A stretch of DNA of 64,000 bases from Anthonomus grandis grandis (lineage: Eukaryota > Arthropoda > Insecta > Coleoptera > Curculionidae), in assembly GCF_022605725.1 (NCBI RefSeq), contig NC_065567.1, forward strand, positions 29,801,127 to 29,865,126, given 5' to 3'. This document shows positions 47,368-59,425 of this stretch, piece after piece. Numbering within the stretch: position 1 is the first letter of the stretch; each line of letters opens with the position of its first letter. Made by a program: the position numbers and the translations under genes. A model generated the notes under the pieces. The model saw only the letters and a program-made list of their open reading frames with translations. It was not told where the DNA came from and did not search any database.

Positions 47368-47900
47368 TCAAAAGCTTGCACTTGACACTGCCAGCTTCGG
47401 TTGTCTAATAATAATCATAACGCGTTTTGTGTGGACCAGATCCAGTGACAAAATTGTTTCACACAAGGTCTCAAAGTCTCTCTCGGTTGTGCAAGGAGGG
47501 ACATAGATTACAAATAAATAAAACACAAAATAACCATAAGTGAGCTTACAACCTAAAATATCTATAAGTGGTGTGGAGTTAAGGATGTCTTCCAAGTGGA
47601 CCCTCTCTAGGTGGATGTTGTGAGAAGCTGCGACCAAGCAGCCACCACCACGAGTAGCGGCCACTCTATCCAGCTGTCTGTCAGATCTGAACACTCTAAA
47701 TGTTTCTGGACACAATTCAGAGTCGAGAATATCTGGTTGAAGCCACGCTTCGGTGAAGGCAATGATGTCAAAGTCGCACACGGAGATCCCTGTATAAAGC
47801 TTATCAGTTTTGGTGCGGAGGCCACGTACATTTTGATAACAAAGACGTAGGTGGTGTGAAGTGCTGGAAGGATTTAGTTTTTTGTGGCGATGACAGGCCT
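47368..47900 (-). pseudogene. LINE ORF2 endonuclease (EEP/APE type), N-terminal piece
   Basis: Apurinic-like endonuclease that nicks target DNA for target-primed reverse transcription. The open frame extends above position 47781 through CYQNVRGLRTKTDKLYTGI, the usual N-terminal 'QNVRGL+TK' motif (near 47838). It continues with DIIAFTEAWLQPDI (the Glu of the metal site), RGGGCLVA and FVIYVPPC. Where the family has a GDFN catalytic box, this copy reads VMIIIRQPKL near 47410, so the catalytic Asp/Asn appear to be lost in a small deletion. Just after that the frame ends, and homology continues in another frame as LLTNLCEILGLKQFNNIPN. Confidence 0.85.
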
Positions 47901-49600
47901 GCCATTGTCAAACTTGATGTACAGATTTTTTTCCAGTTTTTTGTTTTTAATTCATTTCTCAAATTAGTATATAGTCAAGTACAGATTTCTAATTAATGAC
48001 AATGGCCTTTTTTATTCTACTACAGAAGTTGAATAAAAAAAATGATCAAGACATATATACCAGACTTTGGTCGTGCTACTTTATTAATATGAAAAGTTAA
48101 ATAATCCGAGCTTATTATATAATTATTGTACTTCTTATATTCAGGCTTTAGGGACAAATTGGGTTATTTTTTAAATAAACTTTTTCCTTAAAATGATGAC
48201 ATTCTTTTAAGTCCAAAACGCTAAATAATAAAAATACCATATTTTTTTTATTATAGCATTCTATACAGGTCTATATTTAAAGAACCTCTCCTCACACCTA
48301 CAAGTACCAACTGGGACAAGGGTAGACATGAAAAAAAAACCTTTAATGGAAAATGACTTTAATACCACATGATCTTTCTGTTAAGCTCCAAGATTAAAGC
48401 AAAAGCTCATAAAGAAGAAAAGATATTCTCATAAAGATACTTATCTCGGTCGAGAGACAAATGACTCTTTTGAGACAGATAGGGATATTGGTTTTCTCCG
48501 ACTCGCGGTGGTCAATATATTAAATCCGAACCAGTTTGGCCTATCTTTTTTTTGAACAAAACGCTTTCAGGTGTCAGACGGCTTTTTTCCTGATGTCATA
48601 AATAACGACACCTTTTAAAAGGGCGCAGCTTTTTTGAACGGGTGTCACAATATTAATCGCGGCTTTAGATGCTTTATGAAATATGGAGCGGGATCTAGGG
48701 GAATAAAAAAGGAAAAATTCCGTGTTTTGTAATTTCAATAAATTTATTCGAAACCTACTGACGTATAATGTTCGGAAGCACCTGTCTCACGCCACCAGGG
48801 TCCTTATCAGTTTATTTTGTTACGTCAAGGTAAACCCGATGATGTAAAGTTATCTTAATCCGTTTTGTCTTGGATAAAAATACAAATGATCTTAAAGGTT
48901 TCAGCGTTCAGAGGTTGTGTTTTTAAAATGCCGTTCATTAGTTCTTGTCGCTATCACCTTTAGAGATACCATCTTGAAAAAAATTCTCGGGACAGTTACC
49001 AATGTTTTGCACAAGAGTGGTAGAGATTAATTTATTTACTGCATATATTTATCTTCAAAAAGATTGGCGTAACTATTATTTAAACATAAATGGGATAAGC
49101 TCAAAAATTCCCTATTCATTTTTTAGTAAGTAACTGTCTATCAGGTGCAATTACTACTGGACTATTTATTCTAAAACCTCCTTAAGACTCACCTGCCCCT
49201 AATCATTATTAACTGACCGATGAAAAAAAAACCCAATTTACTTTTTTGTCCCTGCTGCATTGTCTTTATCTAAAACCGAAGAAATACATGAATATCCCTG
49301 GTCGACTTAACGCTAACGAGATAAGGTGTAAAAAATAACACACCCCAAATCGTCTCGACACTTAATTGTTTAAGATTTATAGGCAACACCTTTCTAGTGG
49401 TCTAGGAGTTAATAGATAAGATGCTTCATTGAGATTTGTTAGACCCTTTCATTTATATGTTTCTATAGAAAAAATAGATAAAGGTTAATTGTTTTTAAAG
49501 AAGTGGTCTCAGTTTATTTATTCCTCTTCGTATTGATATATAATAATTAAAAAAAAATTAATGCATAATTTAAAGGCATGTTCTACACAGTTATTTACAA
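47901..49600. other. Unique sequence without a gene
   Basis: The first ~60 bases may still be retrotransposon 5' sequence. The rest is unique, with balanced patches at 48,280-48,960 and no open frame of note. Confidence 0.5.
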
Positions 49601-49919
49601 AAAATAAATTTAATAAAAACTTCAAAGGGATGTCTTATATGGACGTATGTAAGCCACCCTAGGGCAGTTTTGAGCTTTGACTAACTTTTAGTAACTAAAA
49701 ATGCATACGAGGGTGATTTCTCTTATAAATAACGAAATGTACGCGTTACTAAAGTAAGTTTTAGTTTTATTCCAGGAATTTCACGTTATTTTTTGTCTTT
49801 TATGTATTTGAATTTTTTTATTGCATTTCAGGTTTTTATAGTCATTTTTCTGTATATCCGAGGTATTCGAAATCGACACTTGGCTATTTTAACGGAACCT
49901 CTTGGCTAAATTATTTTTT

Positions 49920-51285
49920 TTTATAAAATAAGCATAACTTAAATGCAAATGATGCACTTTATTAATAAATTAAAAAAATAACTAATTTTTTAATATTATC
50001 ATTTAATTATTCATCTTAGATGTAAATTATTTCTCGTGACCTCAGTTTATAGGTTTGCTTAATTTTTTGAATTGCTTTGATTGAAGTTTATTTGACCTAT
50101 ATCCAACAAAAACAAAAAAATAAGAAAACGTGTCTCAGATACTTTTAAGTTATGCATACTTACTCTTAAATTAAATATGATCTTCATGTCTTTTAGGAAT
50201 TTAAAATAATTTGTTACTTTATTCCAAAAAATTAAATGATTTTTCTTCCAAGTTTGTATTGAATTTTAGGCATTTATAGTATTTTTGATTTATTTATTAA
50301 ATATAAGATCCATTGAACTTGGCTAGTGCCTTAAGTAAATTATTATTTTTAAATAGTTACAAAGAATATTATTTAATTAGCACCTTCATGATACTTGGCT
50401 CTGAGAGTTCTTCATTTTTAGAATTTACAATTTTTGGCTAAATTAAAATTAAATTAATAAATTAAGCATAACTTTAGTGTAAATCATGCACATTTGTTTA
50501 GTTCGTCCTGTATGTAAGTGTGCCTCACATGCATTTAAGTTATGCAGTTTTTATTTCAGCCGATTCTTTTAATGAGCGTAACTAATCATACACCTAGAGA
50601 TGTCAAATAATTTGCTATTTTAATTTTTTCTTTAGATTTTTAATTGAATTTCAGGCTTTTACATTTTTGATATATTCCAAGAATTTCAGATTTTATTAGG
50701 GTTATATAAAATAAATCCTTTATGATACTTGGCTCTGAGAATTGTAATTTTTCACTAAATTAAAATTTCATAATTTTTTTATTAAATAGGCATAACTTAA
50801 GTGTAAATAATGCACACTTATATAATTATTTAAATAAAAAACTTTTAAGTTTACTCAGTTAATTATTAGTCTTATATATAAGTAAACGTGCCTAACATCC
50901 ATTAAAGTTATGCATTTTTAGCATTAAAATAAATATGGTTTCAATGTGTTTCTGGAAATTAAAGTAAATATAGATAGATACTTTGGGAACTTTTGATATT
51001 TAGTGTCAATTTTGGCTATTTAAAATCTGTTAAACTTTGCTTCAAAAAATGAATATCTTTAAATAGTGATTATTAATTAGGACCTTGGCTCTGAGAAATT
51101 TTAATTTTTAACATATTTTTTTTTATTAAATTTTATAAAGGGTGCATAACTTGAGTGTAAATGATGCACAATTATTCTTTATTTAAACAAAAAAAAACTA
51201 TTTTTCAGTTTAATCTGTTAATGATTGGTCTTACATATAATAAAACGTGCCTCATACCCATTTAAGTTATGCCTTAAGACAAATA
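49920..51285. repeat. Dispersed small inverted repeats with GCATAACTT ends (cluster 1)
   Basis: Forward ends (gcataacttaagtg(c/t)aaat, then gatgcac) at about 49932, 50466, 50790 and 51144 face reverse ends (gtgcctcacatgcattta, then agttatgc) at about 50147, 50537, 50905 and 51264. Pairs enclose about 80-220 bases. Four forward-reverse pairs follow in alternating order, so this looks like a cluster of short MITE-like hairpins. The interiors differ. Confidence 0.85.
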
Positions 51286-52285
51286 ACGTTTATTCTTAAT
51301 TGGAGACTCATTCCATTAAAAAATCTGACCAAATACGTTCTCGAATTGGCATACGTTCTGGAATAACAAATTGGCTGCGAGGGAATATTTTGAGTAATGC
51401 TACGCTCCTGATTCCCACATGAGTTAATCTAAACGGTTAAATCGAAAACGTCAAAGTGTATTTAAACTTCTTAATCTATGGCGGTCACTGATGTAAACTT
51501 TAACTAATATTTTAAACCTCTGCATGAAACGCCGCGTAATTATACGGTTGCCCACGTAACATGGCCGCCGCAAGGCATTCCGTTAAAATATATTCGAAAC
51601 TAACATTAAAAAAAAAAAAAGGTGAGTATGCGTAATGGCCTCAAATTTTATGTATGTATGTATGTATTCTCATAATTTATTGTTGGTGTATTTTTAACAG
51701 AAAGGAACAAATATAAATATTTCTGTTGCTTGTGCCTACCACGCACGAATAAAAACCATATAAATAACGTTCAAATACAAAGGAGTGAAGTTATTTTATG
51801 ACAATTTTCTTATATAGAGGATAGTGACGTTTCTCCGGTTTTTCCGAAGGCATTGAGCCATAACAAATTAAATTTCGGTAAATTCGATTAGCGAACTCGT
51901 CAGCCACCTACCGGGACGAAAGTTTTATAATATTATTAAGTGTTTATGATTTATGTTCGGAAACGACATACGAAAACTGGCTGCAGTCTTGCCGCTATAA
52001 ATCAGCGAGCAAATTTACTTTTTGGGTGCGCATAAATCAGCGAAATTAAACAATTTCCAAATCGTTTTGCTTTAGCGAATTAAATAGATGGGCGAAAAAA
52101 AATTAATCTATTGGAGGTTACCTACCGCGGAGAGGGTTATCAAGATTAGGGGTTATTAGCTGCATCGGCCAGAGTCATTACTCTTCTGTGGCACAAAAAA
52201 AATTCTAATTGGTTTGCAAATTTTGACGCATTTAAAATTATTAAAAAAAGGGTTTTTAACGTCTTATTTCTAATATAAATAAATA
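51286..52285. other. Unique sequence without a gene
   Basis: Relatively balanced composition around 51,330-52,200; a (TATG)n tract at 51650-51667. Nothing recognised. Confidence 0.5.
51650..51667. repeat. (TATG)n microsatellite
   Basis: About four to five uninterrupted units. Confidence 0.85.
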
Positions 52286-52286
52286 T

Positions 52287-53800
52287 GTGTCATGCACATT
52301 TAAGTTATGCATATTATAGGCAAAAAATACATTTCATACTATTCCAGGCAGTTGAATAATTTTTTTTAGGTAGTTAATTAAAATATTTTTCTCTCTTTCA
52401 ACTTTATTAATTAATTAGGCAATTTGATCTACTTAATAATTTTTTTAGGTAGTTTATTTCAAGTGCCTGGAAGAAATAATTAAATTAAAAAAATCGCGTT
52501 TCTATGCAGTTATACAAAACGATTTTTCTGTTATAGATTTTTAAATTCGGTTTTAACTACTTGCAACAAAATAATGAAAACTTACCATTACAAGGGCTGA
52601 TTCCTATAATATTCCGAAAGTACAAAAACTCCCTGTTAAAGCACAATGTTGACAAATAAAATAATGTTTCACCCCCTTATTGAGATAAAAATATACATAA
52701 ATAAGTGGCACTAGTGCATTAGTCTAGGTCTAAATTTTTTTTTAATTTTTACGGTTTTTTGGATTTATCTATCTTTTAACTTTAAGTAATGGAAAATATT
52801 TTTTCAGTTTTTTATTTGGATTATTAATCTAAATACAAGAAACAACGTCAATTTTTGCTTAAAATAAAATTAATTGTTATAAATAGGCATAACTTAAGTG
52901 CATCTGATGTACATTTATTTATTGTAAAATATATTTTTTATTTGTGTTTTTCTTGTATAATCTTGTATAATTTTGTTAAGGTTCTTTGGATCTTAACAAA
53001 ATTCGATGAACCGATTTCTTTGGATTTATATATCTCTTAATTTAAAGTAATAAAAAATAATTCTTCAGCTTTTTATCTAGAATATTTATTTAAATACTGG
53101 AATCATTCCTCTTAAAAATTAATAAATGTTCATCATGCCCATTTAAGTTATGCATCTTATGGTCAAAAAATAAATTTTAATTTTCACAGTATTAATTTTT
53201 TATTTTATTCTAGGCATACAAAGAATATTTTTTTTATATCTTCCAGGGATAAAAAATAGTGTTTATAAAGTATTTCTAATATTTATAATAGTTGCCCCCA
53301 ATGTCAATTTTTGGCTAAAATAAAATTAATTAATCATTAAAAATAGGCATAACTTAATTGCACATGACGCACATTTATACATTCATAATTAGTTCTATTT
53401 TTTTAATTATATTTTTCTTTTCTAGATTATCCAATTGCATACGAAAATAAACATTTCATTAAGATTCTTAGTAAAAGTCTATTACATTTATCATTGAAGA
53501 GATTGACCTTACTATTATTTAAAGTTAAATAGGTTAGGTTCAAACATGCATTAAATTTATTCTACTGGAAATTTATTATTTTTTTTTATATGTAACTATA
53601 TATCAAGTATATTTAAATTATGCATTTGTTTAATAAAAGCTTTATTATGCACACAAAATTATTTGAATCTTAGAAAACTCGTAAGTGTGAATGTGTTATG
53701 TTTACTAAATTTTTTTTCCCAAAACATCATTAAAAAATCAGTAATAATAATAATAATAATTTAAAATACTTAAGTGCAAATGATGCACATATATTTATTA
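52287..53800. repeat. Dispersed small inverted repeats with GCATAACTT ends (cluster 2)
   Basis: A reverse end at 52302, then forward ends at 52887, 53347 and a partial one at 53766, facing reverse ends at 53145 and 53615. The pairs 52887-53145 and 53347-53615 enclose about 250 bases each, and both interiors contain 'tgtgtttttctt' or 'atatttttctttt'. A (TAA)n tract lies at 53741-53762. Confidence 0.82.
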
Positions 53801-53839
53801 ATAGCTGTATTTTTTTAATTGTGTTTTTCTTTCATATAG

Positions 53840-54090
53840 GTTACGAGGTATGACCATTTGAAGTTTGTGCCACGTCCGCAAAGGCTTGCTGCAACATGAT
53901 GACAGTTTTAGGTTGATAACTTATGATCTACGTAAGCTAGAACCGTGAATAAACCTTTATTTGATTAAGAATTTCTTGCTTTACAATTTTGCTTACATCT
54001 TAAAAGACTCTAAACCCAATACTAATGGAGATATATCAACTTCTTTAAGGAACCCATCACTTCCCATACCTCTTTTATTAGTCAATTTCA
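53840..54090 (+). repeat. Decayed relative of the ~300-bp repeat at 8.8-11.6 kb
   Basis: 'ggtatgaccatttgaagttt' resembles 11131 ('gttatgaccatttgaattt'), and 'ctaaacccaatactaatgga' followed by 'gatat' resembles 11511 ('tgaacccaatactaatgaag'). The order is kept. It is an isolated copy without the 181-bp satellite. Confidence 0.55.
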
Positions 54091-55615
54091 AGTATCATAA
54101 ATAACGTTAAACCCTAAGTCTTGAACATTTTAGGCAATTGGAGAGGTCCAAAACTCATTCATTCATTAAACAAATCAATTATGGCTTAAAAAAATAAATA
54201 TATAAACAAAACAGACCAGAGTTTCACTTGAAAATAACCAGACCGGAATTACTCCGTTCCCCAGTCTCAAATTTCCACCGATTTACATCAAAATGATCTA
54301 ATAAACAATTGGACCACACCGACGACCGTTGCCCGTTCTGTTCAGGTATTAATTTGATAATTGGCGTAATGGTAAAATTTTCTGGCAAACGACCGCCGAA
54401 ATTCTGAGTAGAAATTACATGGTGGCTGTCAAGGTAATGGAAACTCGAATTCACCTGTCGCTCGCCTCTACTATTCAGAATGGAAACTTTGTTGAGGAAA
54501 TGTTACAAAAAGAAATAATTGGGGTTTATATAGGCAGTTATTTAATCCATTTTAGTGGGTATTAGGGATTTATTGAATTTATGGTATCCTCACATATTTT
54601 TTTTAGGTCTCTATGCACACTTAATAACTGAGTTATAAATAAACGTGCATCAAGGGCATTTAAGTTATGCATAATTTGGTCTTGAAGAAATAAATTTTCT
54701 GGTTTTAATGGCGGATTTACGCGATTAAAAATTAGGAGCCCTGCAGTCTTTTTTCCTTTCTACTAAAACCAGTTTTATTAGATTTTAAACATTTTGAACG
54801 CAATCCTCTAATGGAAATTTTTCGTTACAGGACGGCCATTTCCATACGAGAACCGAGTGCAACAATGTGGTTTTTATTTCTCGTATAAAGAGCTAAAATA
54901 AAATTCGCAAAATATCTCTCGCGATGCGAAGCACTGTCGACTATATGTTATTAAATAAATGAAGGACAATTTTAGCAGTTTTTTTTTTAAGATTTTATGA
55001 GGGGAGGTTATTCAGTAGTGAGACCGTCAAAATATTAATTTTTTTAACGTACAAAATAGAACGTGTTGCAAAACCTCTCCGATTGTAAGTACACCTCTAA
55101 TTGTGAATTCTATTAGTATTTCGGTGCGATGTGCACTCTAATGTTTAATTGCTCAAAGGTGTGTTTAATTGAATGCGGTTTCGTCCGTTGTGTTTGACTT
55201 ACATTTCAAATAACCACTGGAAAATAGGCGTTATTTGTTTGGTGGGCTGTTCATACGTTTTTAAAGCGGGTATTGGGATATACTCTACCCGTAAACAAAG
55301 TAATAAAAAATCATAAATAAATTTTAGCGCTCCAGCCGTGATTAAATATAGGGTTATGTATAGTGATTTCGAGTTTATGGACTATATAAGGGAGATAAAC
55401 GTAAAACTACTTATGTGGTTGAACTTCCGGAATTTTTAAGGGTTTATTATACTGTAAAATAACTTGGAGTTTAATAATGTTTAGTAGCAGTGTCCCCTAT
55501 TTTTCAGTGGAGTAAAATAGGAAAATCATCGATGTTTGTACAAAAATAAAAATCTACAAACATCCATAGAGAGATCCTCTAAGTTTTATTTTGGCTAATA
55601 TAAACTTAGATGTCA
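54091..55615. other. Unique sequence; one unexplained open frame
   Basis: Balanced composition at 54,220-54,470, where a minus-strand frame (54454-54224, 76 codons) reads GGRLPENFTITPIIKLIPEQ. I do not recognise it, and it has no clear splice sites. A lone GCATAACTT-family reverse end lies at 54662. The rest is unique. Confidence 0.4.
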
Positions 55616-55619
55616 ATAC

Positions 55620-56055
55620 TAGGCATAACTTAAAAGCACATTATGCTCATTTATTTATTATTTGTCTTTTCCTTTCACATTTATTTACGTATAAAAACAA
55701 ATATTTTATGAAGATTTTTAGTATAAGTCTAAAATGATTTTTTAATTTTTATAATTTTTTTTATATGTCATAATTTTAATTAAATAAAAAAAATCCGATT
55801 TTTTTTGATTTAGAATATTGCATTAAATAAATGATTAATTATTCCTAGTGAAAATAAATAAATGTTCATCATGCTCTTTTAAGTTATGCATATTATGGTT
55901 AAAAAATAAAATTAAATTTTCGTATTATAATTTTTTTTAATTTTATTCCAGGCATATAAAGTACTTTTCTTATGTCTTCAGAGATAAGAAAATAAAATTA
56001 ATTGTTTAAATAGGCATAACCTAATTGCACATGGTGCACGTTTAATCAATGTGCA
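55620..56055. repeat. Dispersed small inverted repeats with GCATAACTT ends (cluster 3)
   Basis: Forward ends at 55623 and 56013, reverse end at 55881. The pair 55623-55881 has the same size and interior style as those in cluster 2. Confidence 0.8.
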
Positions 56056-56119
56056 TGCGTTTATAATTAGTTTTTTTTTAATTAAGTTTTTCTTTCATAG
56101 TTATTTAATATTTGATTAA

Positions 56120-56290
56120 ATTCACTGAAAAATCACTGTTTTTCGTCCATATTATCCAATCTAATAACACTGTTTTTATACTAAATATTTATATATAAAA
56201 TTATATCAAAATTTAATAAATAATGTTATTAAATTAAATATTGAATAAATATTTTCTGCAAAAACATTGTTTTTCATCAACACAATCCTT
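56120..56290 (-). repeat. Reverse-oriented half of a foldback element
   Basis: 'cactgtttttcgtccatatt' through 'aataacactgtttttatact' to 'ctgcaaaaacattgtttttc' is the reverse complement of the segment at 33205-33375. No G-rich tract is left. Confidence 0.75.
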
Positions 56291-57485
56291 TTTTCTTCTA
56301 CGTCGAAAAATGCCCCCTGATAAGTACCTAAAAGACATCTGCAAAATCTACAAAAAAATATTTTTAACACCTTGTAGATCCGAAACTAAGACGTTTAGAA
56401 CTTACACATACAAAATAAACATTTGTGTAACTATCGGGCGTTGCTTGGTATAGTACAGTTCTCGATAATAAATGCCATCTCTATTTAATCACGACACTAA
56501 CTAAAATTACGAATTTAAATGAAAAAAAGATTACCAGCGATAAATTATCAATAAAAGGCCGATTGAGAAACCGCGGTCCCGTTATTCAAATTACCTGCGC
56601 CCTATTGAAACAGTATTTAGGATACCAGAAATACACACACATAATGGACGACTATTAACGACGCAATTATTTGATCAACTGACCGATTGATTGATACTGG
56701 AATGGGACAAATATGAAGTAAAACAGTTAAAAGGGTGTTGAAGGGTACATACATTGGAAAACCTGATCGCAAACATGAATCAAATTACGTTTTCGTTACT
56801 GGGGTTTGTTTTAACGGTAAAATTAATTAATTTAAATAAACATTTGAAGTATTACTAACTGATACTACTAGAAATCATTTTAATATAAAGTATTTTTAAG
56901 AACGACTTTTTTCTTTTGAATTTCAGGCTGTGTTTAAAAATAGCGTTTAATTTAAAGGAAAATGAAATGCGTTCAAAAATAATTACCGCAGCGAATTTAT
57001 TCCAGTTGGAAAAAATAACTAAAAATCGAAATACCGAACCGCAGATAATTAGAACCGCTTCAGTGCCTCACCTTTCCGTCGTCTGTCGACATTAGTGTCG
57101 AAGCGAGATGTCATTACCTAAATATGTCCCTCCTCGGTTATAAATCGGGCTCTCGCTCTTGTTCCTTGACAAATTCACAATTTGGTACCACCGTTAAAAA
57201 ACGAAAACATCGAGGCGGCAAAACCTTAAGTAAGTTCGATGGTTTTGGTTCTGTTATATTTTTTTTGTTCTCTCCTTTTTTGGTTTGTTTTTTTTTTTTA
57301 TTCTCTCGCTCTGGCCTTTTATAGGAGAGTCGGTGCCCGGTGGGTATCAGCAAGAAGTACAATTTTAAATTGACAAGTCGAATATTAGAAAAAAAACATT
57401 TAAAAAAGTAGAAGTTGTGGTAAAGGTTAGTGATGATAAAGACACAGAAAGAGACCAAGTTCTTGGAACAATATTTTAATTATTT
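56291..57485. other. Unique sequence without a recognisable gene
   Basis: Plus frame 56241-56453 starts inside the repeat relic. The frame 57124-57324 is Phe/Ser-rich and continues into T-runs, as does the minus frame 57138-57458. None is convincing. Confidence 0.5.
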
Positions 57486-57489
57486 AAAT

Positions 57490-59425
57490 TAATTTTTAAG
57501 TCCAGGCATTTTACGTATTCTAGGTAAAATCTATATTTTTTAAATTGAAATAAATAATCTTATTTTAGATATTTAAAATAGCTTTTTATAATTTTTAGAC
57601 CTTTGAAATAATATTTCAGGTCTTAAAGGGATATAAATAGACTTGTTCTAGGTATTTAAAAGAACTTTTCACATTTTTCAGACTTTTGGAATATAATTTC
57701 AACTCTTTTAATCATTCTAAGTAATTCTAGTATAGGCAAAGTTCATATTTTTTAAATTGAAATAAATAGACTTGTTCCAGGCATTTAAAGTAACTTTTTA
57801 TATTTTCTTCTTTTGAAATAGTATTTCAATTTTAGTCCAGGCATTTATGTTTTTTCCTCGATATTTTTCGATATTTTTTTTTAAATAAAATAAATACACT
57901 TCTTACAGGTATCTAAATTAATTTTTCTTATTTGTTAGACTTTTGGAATAATATCTAAAGTCTTTCAATTATTTGAAGTAATCTTTCGTATTTCAAGTAT
58001 TTTAACTATTTCAAGTAATTTTTGGTCCAGGCATTTTACGTTTTTCAGGCAAAGTCTATATTTGTATTAAATTTAAATAAATACACTTGTTATAGTTATT
58101 TAAATTGACTTTTCCTATTGTTCAATGTTTTGAAGCAATATTTAAATTTTCCACTAATACGAAGTAATTTTATTTAGTCCAGGCTTTTCACATCTTCCGT
58201 ATTTCAAGTATTTTAAGTATTCCAAGTAATTTTTAGTCTAGGCATTTTACGTTTTTCAGGTAAAGTCTATTTTTTTTTTAAATTAAAATAAATAAACTTG
58301 TTACAGGTATCTAAAATGACTTTTCTTATCTTTCAGACTTTTGGAATAATATTTAAAGTCTTTTTATTATTTGGAGTAATTTTATTTAGTCCAGGCATTT
58401 TTTTTATACACACAGTTTTAATACCAGTTATATTTAAGGAATTCTTTTGACGTTTTATGGTTTTATTTAAATTTATTATTAATTTATTGCACACCTGGAT
58501 AAAACTTGGTACACATACTTACGTTTACTAATTTTATATTTGTTTTTTTTATATGCTTTTCCCTAGATCTTTCACCGTGTAATTAATTTTTTTTATGCAT
58601 TTAAAGTTAATTTTTTATATTTTTAAGACTGAAATATTATTTTAAAAAAGGTGATAAAATTAAAATAGGACAAAGCAAAACTCTTTAAGGGGAAGCTGAA
58701 ACATTGGTCATAAACAATAATTTAGAGAAAATTTAACCGATATTAAAATAAATAATGAAAAATATATTAAATAACTTTTCATATTTTTCAGACCTTTGAA
58801 ATTATATGTCTAATGATTTCAAGTAATTTAAGTCCATTTTACGTCTTCCAGGCAAAGTTTATTTTTCTTAAATTGAAATAAATAGACCTAATTCAGGCAT
58901 TTAAAATAACTTTCAGTATTTTTCAAACTCTTGAAATAGTATTTTAAGTCTTAATGATTTGAAGTAATTTAAGTTCAGGCAAAGTCTATATTTTTTAAAT
59001 TGAAATAAATCTACTTATTGCAGGTATTTAAAATAATTTTTTATAGATTCCTAGAATATTATTTCAAATCTTTCAATCATTTAAAGTAATTTTAGTCTAG
59101 GTAAAGTCTTTATTTTTTGAACTGAAATACATAAATTTGTTCCAGGTATTTTAAATAAGTTTTTATATTTTCCAGGCTCTTGGAACATTATTTCAAGTAT
59201 TTCAACAAATTTTTAGTCTTCACATTTGTGTGTTTTATTTTGTATACATACAGTTTTTACATTAGTTTTATTTAAATAATTTTGTTTGTTGTTTTGTATT
59301 ATTTATGTGTTTTATTCTCGCATAAGACTTGGTGCATATACTTAATTTTTACTACTTTTATGTATATTTTTTTTATCATGTATCCTTAGATCTTTTACTT
59401 TGTAAGTTAAACGTCTTATAAATAT
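57490..59425 (+). repeat. Degenerate tandem array with a duplicated ~840-bp block
   Basis: Many copies of 'gtccaggcattttacg', 'aggcaaagtctatatttttt', 'ttgaaataaatagacttgtt' and 'cagacttttggaataatatt' recur at irregular spacings. On a larger scale, the segment with 'acacagttttaatacc', 'acttggtacacatactta' and 'ccctagatctttcac' (58405-58580) returns as 'acatacagtttttac', 'acttggtgcatatactta' and 'ccttagatcttttac' (59245-59405), about 840 bases on. Confidence 0.85.

Larger units (their letters stand above)
44848..47900 (-). mobile_element. 5'-truncated non-LTR (LINE-type) retrotransposon
   Basis: Minus-strand element with an endonuclease followed by a reverse transcriptase, in the order of ORF2 of Jockey/CR1-group LINEs. 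The 3' end is about 200 bases of untranslated sequence and a (TAAA)n tail (44848-44875). Coding homology begins near 47900, so the 5' UTR and ORF1 (gag-like) are missing or unrecognisable. At least four frame changes separate the readable pieces. I could not find a target-site duplication. The style of the RT (GAPQGSNLGPLLF, YAD-LKIF, IKDLGVVFDDRL) suits the Jockey/CR1 side of the LINE tree, but the clade is not settled. Confidence 0.93.

Noticed and set aside
47611..47850. Plus-strand 79-codon open frame
   Set aside because: It is antisense to the endonuclease of the minus-strand retrotransposon.
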